64,000 nucleotides of DNA from Candidatus Ruminococcus avistercoris. GTDB lineage: Bacteria > Bacillota > Clostridia > Lachnospirales > Lachnospiraceae. The position numbers and the translations under genes were made by a program. Where the stretch lies: positions 22,072 through 86,071 of the forward strand of contig DWVJ01000007.1 of assembly GCA_019120315.1 (NCBI GenBank), in the 5' to 3' direction. The notes under the pieces are model-generated. The model was given only the letters and a program-made list of their open reading frames with translations. It searched no databases and was not told where the DNA came from. Every line of letters starts with the position of its first letter. Positions within the stretch are counted from its first letter, which is position 1. Below are positions 17,722 to 25,933 of the stretch, one piece after another.

Positions 17722-18430
17722 ACGAATCACCTCCCTTTGTTCCGGGCGCCGTATCTTTTGAACCCACGATCCGCCCGTCCTCAATATGGACGATTCGGTC
17801 CGCCATCTGAGCGATATCCCGGTCATGGGTAATCAGAATCACCGTCTGCTGGAACTGCTTCGCCGCCACTTTCAAAAGCCCCATCACATCGTGTCCGGAG
17901 GCAGTGTCCAGGTTTCCGGTGGGCTCGTCCGCCAGGATAATGGCAGGTTTTGCCGCCACTGCCCGGGCGATCGCGACCCGCTGCTGCTGACCTCCGGAGA
18001 GCATGCCCGGCAGCGCTTCCGTCTTGTCTGCAATCTGCAAAAGCTCCAGGATTTCCTTTACAAACTCTTTATCAATCCGCTTCCCATCCAGTTCAATGGG
18101 CAGAACCACATTTTCATATACGTTAAGGTCCGGCACCAGGTTATAATTCTGGAACACAAAGCCCACCTTCCTCCTGCGGAAAATCGCCAGCTGCTCCCGG
18201 TCCATATCCGAAAGCTTTCGCCCATCTACATACACCTCTCCGGACGTGGGAACGTCAAGACCGCCGATCAGATGAAGCAGCGTACTCTTCCCGCTTCCGG
18301 ATTTCCCGATGACAGCGATAAACTCCCGTTCTCTCACATCAAAGTCCACGCGGTCCAGCGCCCTGACCGTATTCTCGCCCAGCCGGTAATATTTCTTCAG
18401 ATTTTCTGTCCTTACCATGTATTTTTCCAC
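17708..18430 (-). CDS. ABC transporter ATP-binding protein, MacB/LolD type (module 2)
   Basis: 240 residues with Walker A GKSGSGKST, FVFQNYNLVPDLNVYENV, signature [15 protein letters not shown], Walker [14 protein letters not shown] and ITHDRDI. The initiator is a GTG at 18430, with AAAGGAGG 8 bases before it; the in-frame ATG four codons on has no separate site. The C-terminus is about 15 residues longer than that of module 1 and overlaps the permease start. Confidence 0.92.
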   Translation of the reverse strand: MEKYMVRTENLKKYYRLGENTVRALDRVDFDVREREFIAVIGKSGSGKSTLLHLIGGLDVPTSGEVYVDGRKLSDMDREQLAIFRRRKVGFVFQNYNLVPDLNVYENVVLPIELDGKRIDKEFVKEILELLQIADKTEALPGMLSGGQQQRVAIARAVAAKPAIILADEPTGNLDTASGHDVMGLLKVAAKQFQQTVILITHDRDIAQMADRIVHIEDGRIVGSKDTAPGTKGGDSYAGE

Positions 18431-18443
18431 GTCTCTTACCTCC

Positions 18444-18478
18444 TTTGTGATCTCATCTTATCTCATAAAAATCACAAA
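18444..18478. promoter_or_regulatory. Inverted repeat upstream of ABC module 2
   Basis: TTTGTGAT (18444-18451) and ATCACAAA (18471-18478) form a perfect 8-bp inverted repeat with a 19-base centre. AAAAATCAC occurs directly repeated at 18467-18475 and 18494-18502. It occupies the kinase-ATPase gap, the same place as the repeat in module 1 but with a different sequence. Confidence 0.5.
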
Positions 18479-18498
18479 CCGGTCTCAACTGGCAAAAA

Positions 18499-19467
18499 TC
18501 ACGAAACTGTGACACTTCCGGCATTTGGCAGGAAAATACAAAAATCGGCTCCCCGGCCCGGCCTGGAAGAAACCTCCACGTATCCGCCCTGAAGTTCCGC
18601 AATCTTCCGGGTCAGATACAGACCGATCCCAAGCCCCTCCTGGTTTTGAACTTCCGGTTCCCGGTAAAACCGGGTAAAGATCTGGGCCTGGCGTTCTAAA
18701 GAGATCCCCTTCCCGGTGTCGCTCACGTGGATCTCTGTAAAGATCTCCCTCTTTTGCACGCGAAGCGTTACTTTTCCCCCTTTCGGAGTATATTTCACCG
18801 CATTTTCTAATAGATTATAGACCGCTTCCTCCGTCCATTTCCTGTCATGGGGAAGGAAAAGCCGATTCCTGTGATTTTCCCCTGTGACATCTTCTTCCCC
18901 TCCTTCTGCTTCCAGCACGATCCCCTTTTTCGATGCCGCCGGCACCACCGCCGCCACCGCACCGGCAAGAGTTTCAAAAAGATCCTTCTCTTCTTTGCGG
19001 ATCTGGATCACCCCGGTTTCCAGCCGGGACATTTTTACCAGACTCTGGAACAGGAAATCCAGCCGGTCTGTCTGGTGTTCCAGCTTATCCAGGAATTCCT
19101 TTGCCTCCCCGGAAAGCTCCATATCCTTTAAAATTTCCAGATAAATCTTCTGATTGGCAACGGGCGTTTTTGTCTGGTGAGAGATATCAGAAATCAGCTC
19201 TTTCATCTGCTGTTTCCCCCGCAGATTTTCTTCCGCCTTTGTCTCAAGGACATGAAACACTCTGCCCAGTTTTTCATTTACCTTTCCCAGGAGAGAATCC
19301 TGCGCATCCGCAGACTCCTCCGGTTTTCTTCCCTGAAGGATCTCATCCAGACTGTGCTCCAGTCCGTCGGCAAAATCACAGACGTCCCGTTTAAGCTTTT
19401 GCATCCGCCAGACCAGGATCCCTGCCAGCGCTATGGCACAGACCATAACGATCACTTTCCAATCCAT
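18499..19467 (-). CDS. Sensor histidine kinase with a single N-terminal membrane helix (module 2)
   Basis: 322 residues. One membrane helix at about 4-22 is followed directly by cytoplasmic sequence, so there is no extracytoplasmic sensor domain. The phosphoacceptor box is LISDISHQTKTPVANQ and the ATPase domain has YNLLENAVKYTP, DTGKGI and GLGIGLYL. Kinases of this shape usually take their signal from a partner membrane protein, here most simply the FtsX permease. It overlaps the response regulator gene by 16 bases. Confidence 0.92.
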   Translation of the reverse strand: MDWKVIVMVCAIALAGILVWRMQKLKRDVCDFADGLEHSLDEILQGRKPEESADAQDSLLGKVNEKLGRVFHVLETKAEENLRGKQQMKELISDISHQTKTPVANQKIYLEILKDMELSGEAKEFLDKLEHQTDRLDFLFQSLVKMSRLETGVIQIRKEEKDLFETLAGAVAAVVPAASKKGIVLEAEGGEEDVTGENHRNRLFLPHDRKWTEEAVYNLLENAVKYTPKGGKVTLRVQKREIFTEIHVSDTGKGISLERQAQIFTRFYREPEVQNQEGLGIGLYLTRKIAELQGGYVEVSSRPGRGADFCIFLPNAGSVTVS

Positions 19468-20123
19468 TGATACCCCATCCCATATACATTTGAAATATAT
19501 TTGTGTTCCTCATCCTCGATCTTCCCGCGAAGGCGGTTCATATTGACGGCCAGCGCATGCTTATCGACAAACTGATTCCCGCCGTCCCACAGACGATCCA
19601 GCAGGACGTCATACGTGAGAAGCTGGCCTTTATAGGCGAGGAATTCCTTTAAGATACGAAACTCCGTGGGCGTCACGGAACAGATTTCTCCCTTTCTTTG
19701 AACCCGCGCCTGTGTCAGGTCAATCCGCAGAAATCCATCGTCAAAGGCAGCTCCCTTTTCTTCCCTGGTCCGCTTTAAAATCACATCGATTTTCTTTTGC
19801 AGGATCTTCATGGAGAATGGTTTGGTCACATAATCCTCCGCGCCCAGCTCATACCCTCTCAGTGCGTCCTCTTCCAGATCCCTGGCTGTCAAAAACAATA
19901 CCGGCGCCTGGGAACGCTCCCGAACCCAGCGGCAGAAAGAAAAACCTTCCCCATCCGGCAGATTCACGTCCAGCAGGATCAGATCCGCCTCCTGTTCTTC
20001 CCAGGCAGCCTTCCCCTCGGCTATGGAATGAACCGACACCGTCCCATATCCATTTTTCTCCAGAAAGTAAGAGATCCCCTGATTCATCTCCCAGTCGTCT
20101 TCCACGATCAGTATCCGATACAT
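19452..20123 (-). CDS. OmpR/PhoB-family response regulator (module 2)
   Basis: 223 residues: receiver domain with VEDDWEMN, phosphoacceptor Asp in LLDVNLPDGEG, DYVTKPFS, then a winged-helix domain ending MNRLRGKIEDEEHKYISNVYGMGYQW. AGGAGGAAAG precedes the ATG. First gene of module 2; paralogue of 11002-11685. Confidence 0.93.
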   Translation of the reverse strand: MYRILIVEDDWEMNQGISYFLEKNGYGTVSVHSIAEGKAAWEEQEADLILLDVNLPDGEGFSFCRWVRERSQAPVLFLTARDLEEDALRGYELGAEDYVTKPFSMKILQKKIDVILKRTREEKGAAFDDGFLRIDLTQARVQRKGEICSVTPTEFRILKEFLAYKGQLLTYDVLLDRLWDGGNQFVDKHALAVNMNRLRGKIEDEEHKYISNVYGMGYQWIGK

Positions 20124-20131
20124 CTTTCCTC

Positions 20132-20644
20132 CTAATCAATTCCAAATTCCCTGGCGTACCTCAGTGTTCCATTTAACAATGGAGCGGCAGCATTTAATTT
20201 TATCGCCATAAAATTTTCCTCTGCAACATCAAAGGGCGGCCTTATCCCAAACTGATTTGCCGGAACATATCCAAAACGTGGATAGTAATTTTCACTTCCC
20301 AGCACAACAGAATAGGAATATCCCAACTCCTTTCCGATTCGATGACCTTCCTTTACCAAAGCAGTCCCGATACCTTTTCTCTGATATTCCGGCAGTACAG
20401 AAAGCGGCGCCAATGCCAAAACCTTCTGTTCCCCGACTTTTGCCTCTGTAAAAAGAACATGGCCGACGACCGTTCCGTCAACCTCTGCAACGAGAGACAA
20501 CTCTGGAAGATAGGCTTCGCTTTCCCGAAGCATTGCTGCCAAATCCTGCTCTTTCCCATCTGCATGTTCCGCTTTCAAAAATGATGTTTTAATCACCTCA
20601 TATATTATGTCATGATCCGTTAATCTTTCTTGCCTTATTACCAT
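20132..20644 (-). CDS. GNAT N-acetyltransferase (YhbS-like)
   Basis: 170 residues with the acetyl-CoA binding motif LSVLPEYQRKGIGTALVKEG and the YhbS-type ending SYSVVLGSENYYPRFGYVPANQFGIRPPFDV. The family is widespread and mostly uncharacterised. AAGGGGGAAATC precedes the ATG. It ends 8 bases before the response regulator start on the same strand, so transcription may continue into module 2. Confidence 0.9.
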   Translation of the reverse strand: MVIRQERLTDHDIIYEVIKTSFLKAEHADGKEQDLAAMLRESEAYLPELSLVAEVDGTVVGHVLFTEAKVGEQKVLALAPLSVLPEYQRKGIGTALVKEGHRIGKELGYSYSVVLGSENYYPRFGYVPANQFGIRPPFDVAEENFMAIKLNAAAPLLNGTLRYAREFGID

Positions 20645-20918
20645 GATTTCCCCCTTAAGCCTCTGATTACATTCCCTTTACATAAGTGTGCTTCGCCTTA
20701 AAATAGCACCGGAACAGACAGTTGTCAATACTACAGCCGAGACAGTCTCCCTTTTCGCCGAGCGGCATAGTATCCTTTTGGTAACTATACCACAATAAAG
20801 TGCTTACTTTACGATCAAAACCTGCCGGCCTATAATATAGCCAAGAGTTAAGGAAAACGGTCGGCCTGGAGCTCAAAACAGAAATTTCATTCAGTATATT
20901 AACAGGAGGAATACAGAG
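20645..20918. promoter_or_regulatory. Regulatory gap with palindrome and promoter for the oxidoreductase gene
   Basis: TAAAGT-GCTT-ACTTTA at 20796-20811 is a perfect 6-bp inverted repeat overlapping the -35 (TTTACG, 20808-20813) of a plus-strand promoter whose -10 is TATAAT (20831-20836), 17 bases on. A repressor-type operator is likely; the cognate regulator (often HxlR or MarR family for such oxidoreductases) is not adjacent. No credible gene in the rest. Confidence 0.5.
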
Positions 20919-21548
20919 ATGAAAATCGCAGTAATTTGTGCAAATGGAAAAGCTGGTAAACTTATCGTACAGGAAGCTGTAAACAGGGGACTGGACGTGA
21001 CTGCTGTTGTGCGCAGTGATAACACCACAGCAGCGCAGAAAGTTCTGAAAAAAGACTTATTTGACCTGACGGCTGCCGATGTAAAAGATTTTGATGTGGT
21101 AATCGACGCTTTCGGGGCATGGACGGAAGATACCCTTCCGCTGCACAGTACCTCTTTGAAGCATCTGTGCGACATTCTCTCCGGCACAGACACCCGTCTG
21201 CTTGTCGTCGGCGGCGCCGGAAGTCTGTATGTGAATCCGGAACATACCATGTGTGTGGCTGACGGTCCGGATTTCCCCGCTATCTTCAAACCCCTGGCCG
21301 CCGCCATGGCAAAGGCTCTGGATGAACTTCGCCAACGTACGGATGTTAAGTGGACATACATCAGCCCCGCCGGTGATTTCCAGGCAGAGGGAGAACGCAC
21401 TGGCAAGTACATTCTTGGGGGAGAGGAACTGACTCTTAACTCCAAAGGAGAAAGCATCATCAGTTATGCCGACTACGCAATTGCGATGGTAGATGAAGCG
21501 ATAAAAGGAAACAACATACAAAAACGCATCAGCGTCGTACGAGAATAA
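20919..21548 (+). CDS. NAD(P)-binding oxidoreductase (atypical SDR, NmrA/YwnB-like)
   Basis: 209 residues with a Rossmann start MKIAVICANGKAGKLIVQEAVNRG (GxxGxxG-like nucleotide loop), followed by DVVIDAFGAW, LLVVGGAGSLYVNP and a C-terminal SYADYAIAMVDEA. This is the atypical short-chain dehydrogenase fold common in redox-stress genes next to HxlR or TetR regulators. ACAGGAGGA precedes the ATG. The following TetR gene has its own promoter, so the two need not be one operon. Confidence 0.85.
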   Translation: MKIAVICANGKAGKLIVQEAVNRGLDVTAVVRSDNTTAAQKVLKKDLFDLTAADVKDFDVVIDAFGAWTEDTLPLHSTSLKHLCDILSGTDTRLLVVGGAGSLYVNPEHTMCVADGPDFPAIFKPLAAAMAKALDELRQRTDVKWTYISPAGDFQAEGERTGKYILGGEELTLNSKGESIISYADYAIAMVDEAIKGNNIQKRISVVRE

Positions 21549-21586
21549 CGCCAAAAGAATTATTTAACTTTCATCCTGATAACCTA

Positions 21587-21615
21587 TTGACAAAACTCCA
21601 TATTCAGGATAAAAT
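21587..21615 (+). promoter_or_regulatory. Promoter of the TetR-ABC exporter operon
   Basis: TTGACA (21587-21592), 17 bases, TAAAAT (21610-21615). The -10 overlaps the first of two tandem palindromes. Confidence 0.8.
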
Positions 21616-21639
21616 AACATTGTTATATGACACTGTTAT
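21614..21639 (+). promoter_or_regulatory. Two abutting 13-bp operators for the TetR regulator
   Basis: ATAACA-T-TGTTAT (21614-21626) is a perfect palindrome; directly after it ATGACA-C-TGTTAT (21627-21639) is the same palindrome with one mismatch. They lie from the -10 to just before the start codon, so occupation would block RNA polymerase. Head-to-tail double sites suggest two TetR dimers. Confidence 0.75.
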
Positions 21640-21651
21640 ATGGAGAGCGCT

Positions 21652-22269
21652 ATGGAAGAAAAATCATCTGCCACCTTGAAAAATATTTTACTGGCCGCCA
21701 TGGAGGAATTTTCCGACAAAGGCTTTCTTGGAGCATCACTGCGGCAAATTGTAAAAAAAGCAGGCGTGACAACCGGGGCATTCTACGGATATTTTTCCAG
21801 TAAAGAAGCTTTATTTACCGCTATTGTGGAACCCCATGCCGCTGCCCTCATGGGCCGGTATATGGAAGCACAGACTTCTTTTGCCGAACTGCCGGAAGCG
21901 GAACAGCCTTCCCACATGGGGCTGGAATCCAGCGAATATATCCACTGGATGGTGGATTACATCTGCCGGCACCGGGAACCGGTAAAACTGCTGCTGTGCC
22001 GGTCGGAAGGCACCAGTTATGAGCATTTTGTCCACAACATGGTTGAAGTGGAAGTAGAATATACCCTGAGATACATGGAAGTCCTCCGCCGCCTTGGACA
22101 GGATATTCCGGATCTGGATGAACAGATGTGCCACATTATTGCCAGCGGTATGTTCAACGGAGTATTTGAGATTGTAGTACACGATATGCCAAAAGACAGA
22201 GCGCTGCGCTACGTGGACCAGCTGCGGGATTTTTATACGGCCGGATGGCTGAAACTGATGGGGCAGTAG
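21652..22269 (+). CDS. TetR-family transcriptional repressor
   Basis: About 205 residues; N-terminal TetR helix-turn-helix (ILLAAMEEFSDKGFLGASLRQIVKKAGVTTGAFYGYFSSKEALF is the recognisable stretch, split here by helix 2 and 3) and a helical ligand domain with two Cys (C109/C120 region). The ATG at 21652 is preferred over 21640 because GGAGA is 7 bases before it and 21640 lies at the operator edge. It precedes two ABC exporter genes and most likely represses them and itself. Confidence 0.9.
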   Translation: MEEKSSATLKNILLAAMEEFSDKGFLGASLRQIVKKAGVTTGAFYGYFSSKEALFTAIVEPHAAALMGRYMEAQTSFAELPEAEQPSHMGLESSEYIHWMVDYICRHREPVKLLLCRSEGTSYEHFVHNMVEVEVEYTLRYMEVLRRLGQDIPDLDEQMCHIIASGMFNGVFEIVVHDMPKDRALRYVDQLRDFYTAGWLKLMGQ

Positions 22270-22344
22270 CCCCGTCTTTTTCACATTGATAGTTAGTTAT
22301 TTCTAACTTTGTAATAAATAAAAAACCAAAAAGGAGGTATCTTT

Positions 22345-24129
22345 TTGAAAACAAAGAAGCAAAGCAGCCTGTCCTGCATCTTAGGCTATGCGGGCGGGCA
22401 CAGAACGCTCACCCTGCTGGGCTGTATTCTCTCCGCTCTGTCTGCGGTACTGGGCCTGATCCCCTTTGTATGCGTCTGGCTGGCGGCAAGAAATGTACTG
22501 GAATCCTGGCCCGGCCTTGACGGAGCATCCGATCTGGCCCGCTGGGGCTGGACGGCAGTGTGGACCGCCGTCGGCAGCATTCTCCTGTATTTTGCGGCCC
22601 TTATGTCCACCCATATCGCGGCTTTCCGCACAGCCCGGAACATCCGCCGTACCGCCATGGACCACGTACTGAAGCTGCCCCTGGGATTCTTTACCGGGAA
22701 CCAGTCCGGACGGCTGCGCAAACTGATCGACGACAACGCAGGTCTTACGGAAGATCTTCTGGCCCACAAACTCCCCGACCTGGCCGGAACCGTAATCACT
22801 CCCATCGCCGCCATTGTCATGTTGTTTCTCTTCGACTGGAAAATGGGTCTTTTATGCCTGCTCACCATGATACTGGCGCTTCTTTCCATGTGTTTGATGA
22901 TGGGCGGCAAAAATGCAGGTTTTTTCCACCGGTATCAAAAGGAAATCGAGCGTATGAGCGGCGAAGCGGTGGAATACGTCCGCGGCATCCCCGTGGTAAA
23001 GATGTTCCAGCAGACCGTATACTCCTTTAAGGCTTTTTATGCCGCTATTAAAGATTACAGCAACCTGGCCAGTCAGTATGCCATGAGCTGCCGTATCGGA
23101 CAGACCTGCTTTCTGACTTTTATCAATGGAGCCTTCGCTCTGCTGATCCCGGCTGCGCTGTTTCTGGCCTCCAAAGGGGAGATACGCACGGTGCTTGTCA
23201 ACTTTATCTTCTATGCCCTGTTTGCTCCCGCCTGCGGCCAGATGATTAACCGGATCATGTATATGAGCGAAGCTGTCATGGAAGCAGACGAGGCTGTAAG
23301 CCGTCTGAATGAGATCCTGAATCAGAAATCCCTGGAAGAATCAAAAGCGCCGAAACATCCGTCAGGCGCCGCCGTATCTTTTGACCATGTGACCTTTACC
23401 TATCCCGGTACCGATCACCCTGCGCTGGACGATGTGTCCTTTACGATCCAGCCAGGTCAGGTAACGGCTCTTGTGGGGCCCTCCGGCGGAGGAAAGACCA
23501 CCGCCGCCAGCCTGATCCCCCGCTTCTGGGATACAGACAGCGGCATCGTCTCCGTTGGCGGAGTCAATGTCCGGGAAACAGACACCAAGGATCTGATGAA
23601 ACAGGTGGCATTTGTTTTTCAGGATACACGGCTGTTTAAGGAAAGTCTCCTGGAAAATATCCGGGCAGCGAGACCCAAAGCCTCCAGGGAAGAAGTCCTG
23701 GCAGCCGCCCATGCTGCCCGGTGCGACGACATTCTGGAAAAACTGCCCCAGGGACTGGATACCGTAGTGGGCGCAAAAGGTATCTATCTCTCCGGCGGCG
23801 AGCAGCAGCGGATCGCTCTGGCCCGCGCCATTTTAAAAAACGCCCCCATCGTCGTGCTGGATGAGGCCACCGCTTTCGCTGACCCGGAAAATGAACATCA
23901 AATCCAGAAAGCCTTTGAAGTACTGACAAAGAACAAAACCGTACTGATGATTGCCCATCGGCTGTCTACCGTACAGAATGCAGATTCCATCATCGTTTTA
24001 AAGGACGGAAAGATCGCTGAACAGGGCGGCCACGAAAGCCTGCTTGCACAGCATGGCGTTTACGCCGCCATGTGGGAAGACTATCAGCACAGCGCCCGGT
24101 GGAAGGTTGGGAAGGAGGAAACGGTATGA
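22345..24129 (+). CDS. ABC exporter half-transporter A (YbtP/IrtA-like)
   Basis: 594 residues: six-helix membrane domain (about 15-320) and an ATPase domain with Walker A GPSGGGKTT, Q-loop FVFQDTRLFKESL, signature LSGGEQQRIALARAI, Walker B VVLDEATAFADPENE, H-loop AHR. The ATAFADPENE after Walker B is typical of one half of the YbtP/YbtQ and IrtA/IrtB exporter class. Initiator is TTG at 22345 with AAGGAGGT 8 bases upstream. Overlaps the second half-transporter by 4 bases. Probably a heterodimer for a drug, siderophore-like or peptide substrate. Confidence 0.9.
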   Translation: MKTKKQSSLSCILGYAGGHRTLTLLGCILSALSAVLGLIPFVCVWLAARNVLESWPGLDGASDLARWGWTAVWTAVGSILLYFAALMSTHIAAFRTARNIRRTAMDHVLKLPLGFFTGNQSGRLRKLIDDNAGLTEDLLAHKLPDLAGTVITPIAAIVMLFLFDWKMGLLCLLTMILALLSMCLMMGGKNAGFFHRYQKEIERMSGEAVEYVRGIPVVKMFQQTVYSFKAFYAAIKDYSNLASQYAMSCRIGQTCFLTFINGAFALLIPAALFLASKGEIRTVLVNFIFYALFAPACGQMINRIMYMSEAVMEADEAVSRLNEILNQKSLEESKAPKHPSGAAVSFDHVTFTYPGTDHPALDDVSFTIQPGQVTALVGPSGGGKTTAASLIPRFWDTDSGIVSVGGVNVRETDTKDLMKQVAFVFQDTRLFKESLLENIRAARPKASREEVLAAAHAARCDDILEKLPQGLDTVVGAKGIYLSGGEQQRIALARAILKNAPIVVLDEATAFADPENEHQIQKAFEVLTKNKTVLMIAHRLSTVQNADSIIVLKDGKIAEQGGHESLLAQHGVYAAMWEDYQHSARWKVGKEETV

Positions 24130-25880
24130 CAAAAAAATTACAACACTTGTTTGCGCTCAGCGAAAAAGGAGCAAAAGATCTGGTAAAAGCCATTATCTGG
24201 TGTTTTATATGCAATTTAAGCCTGATGCTTCCGGTGGGAGCAGTGCTGTTTACCGTGCAGCATCTTTTAGATTCCATGGAAAAAGGAAGCAATCCTGCGG
24301 ATGACTTCTGGATCTATGCCGGTTTTGGCATGGCAGTCCTGGTTATGCTGTTCGTCCTTCACTGGTTCCAGTATGCTTCGCTGTATCTGGCAACCTATAA
24401 AGAGAGCGCCAACCGGCGGGTAAGTCTGGCAGAGACTCTGCGCCGGCTTCCCTTAAGCTTTTTCGGAAACCGGGATTTGAGCGACCTGACCTCCACCATG
24501 ATCGCAGACTGCTCCAGCCTGGATCAGATGTTCTCCCACTATGTGCCTCAATTGTTTGCCTCTATCTTTTCCACGCTGGTGATCGGCATCGCCATGCTCC
24601 TTTGCGACTGGCGGATGGCGCTGGCAGTGCTGTGGGTGGTGCCGGTGGCGATCCTGCTTACGGCAGGGAGCAAGAAGATTCAGGATTCCTTTGGCACGAA
24701 GAATATTCTGAACAAACGGGCAGTGGCTGACTGCATCCAGGAAGGTCTGGAAACCATACGGGACATCAAAGCCTGCAGCCGCCAGGAATCTTATATGGGA
24801 AAACTGGAGGAAAAGCTGGCCGCCATGGAAAAAGGTTCCATCCATTCCGAGCTGGCAACCGGTGTGTTCGTTTGCTCCGCACAGGCCTTTCTCCGGCTGG
24901 GTCTGGCTACCACCATCCTGACCGGCGGTGCGCTCCTGGTATCGGGGGAACTTACTTTCCTTTATTTCCTTGGATTTCTCTTTGCTGCCGCAAGACTTTA
25001 CGATCCGCTGGGGCTGGTACTTCAGAATATTGCGGCTACTTTCAACGCCAAACTGCAGATCGAACGGATGCGCTCCATTCTGGAGCAGCCGGTACAGACA
25101 GGTACGGAAGAGTTTATTCCTCAGAACTATGACATCACCTTTGACCATGTATCCTTTTCCTACCGGGAAGGCGACGGCGTACTGGAAGATGTCAGTTTCA
25201 CCGCCAGACAGGGCGAAGTAACCGCACTCATCGGTCCCTCCGGCGGCGGAAAATCCACGGCCTGCAAACTGGCCGCCCGCTTTTGGGATGCTTCCAGAGG
25301 AAAAGTGACCCTGGGCGGCATGGATGTGTCCGGCGTAGAACCGGAAACACTGTTAAAATACTACTCCATGGTATTTCAGGATGTGGTGCTGTTTCGGGAT
25401 ACGGTGATGGAAAATATCCGTCTGGGACGTCGGGGAGCCTCTGATGAAGAAGTCATTGCAGCCGCCAAAGCAGCCAGATGCGACGAATTTATTCAAAAAC
25501 TCCCCCAGGGCTATCAGACTGTAATCGGAGAAAACGGCTCCACCCTTTCCGGCGGGGAACGCCAGCGAATCTCCATCGCCCGCGCCCTTTTGAAAGATGC
25601 GCCGGTCATTCTCCTGGATGAGGCCACCGCCAGCCTGGATGTGGAAAACGAAAGCGCCGTTCAGGAAGCCCTTTCCCGGCTGCTTCAGGACAAGACCGTG
25701 CTGATCATCGCCCACCGAATGCGTACGGTCGCCGGAGCGGATCACATCGTGGTATTGGAGAATGGCCGCGTGGCACAACAGGGCACGCCGAAAGAACTGA
25801 TGAAACGAGGCGGCCTTTACCGCCGTATGGTGGAACTTCAAAGTGAAACCGCACAGTGGAGGCTGGGAGCGGAATCATAA
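24126..25880 (+). CDS. ABC exporter half-transporter B (YbtQ/IrtB-like)
   Basis: 584 residues with a six-helix membrane domain and an ATPase domain: GPSGGGKST, MVFQDVVLFRDTV, LSGGERQRISIARAL, ILLDEATASLDVENE, AHRMRT. Both partners keep a full set of catalytic residues, so neither nucleotide site looks degenerate. Start set at 24126 (AAGGAGGAAACGGT before the ATG) overlapping the upstream gene by 4 bases (ATGA). Confidence 0.9.
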   Translation: MTKKLQHLFALSEKGAKDLVKAIIWCFICNLSLMLPVGAVLFTVQHLLDSMEKGSNPADDFWIYAGFGMAVLVMLFVLHWFQYASLYLATYKESANRRVSLAETLRRLPLSFFGNRDLSDLTSTMIADCSSLDQMFSHYVPQLFASIFSTLVIGIAMLLCDWRMALAVLWVVPVAILLTAGSKKIQDSFGTKNILNKRAVADCIQEGLETIRDIKACSRQESYMGKLEEKLAAMEKGSIHSELATGVFVCSAQAFLRLGLATTILTGGALLVSGELTFLYFLGFLFAAARLYDPLGLVLQNIAATFNAKLQIERMRSILEQPVQTGTEEFIPQNYDITFDHVSFSYREGDGVLEDVSFTARQGEVTALIGPSGGGKSTACKLAARFWDASRGKVTLGGMDVSGVEPETLLKYYSMVFQDVVLFRDTVMENIRLGRRGASDEEVIAAAKAARCDEFIQKLPQGYQTVIGENGSTLSGGERQRISIARALLKDAPVILLDEATASLDVENESAVQEALSRLLQDKTVLIIAHRMRTVAGADHIVVLENGRVAQQGTPKELMKRGGLYRRMVELQSETAQWRLGAES

Positions 25881-25933
25881 CCCGTCCCGCTGCCTCCAGC
25901 CGCAACGGTTCGCTATGCGGCTGCAGACTGCTT

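Noticed and set aside
20667..20876. 69-residue minus-strand frame with Cys residues
   Set aside because: No ribosome site, no recognised family, and it covers the promoter and operator of the oxidoreductase gene.
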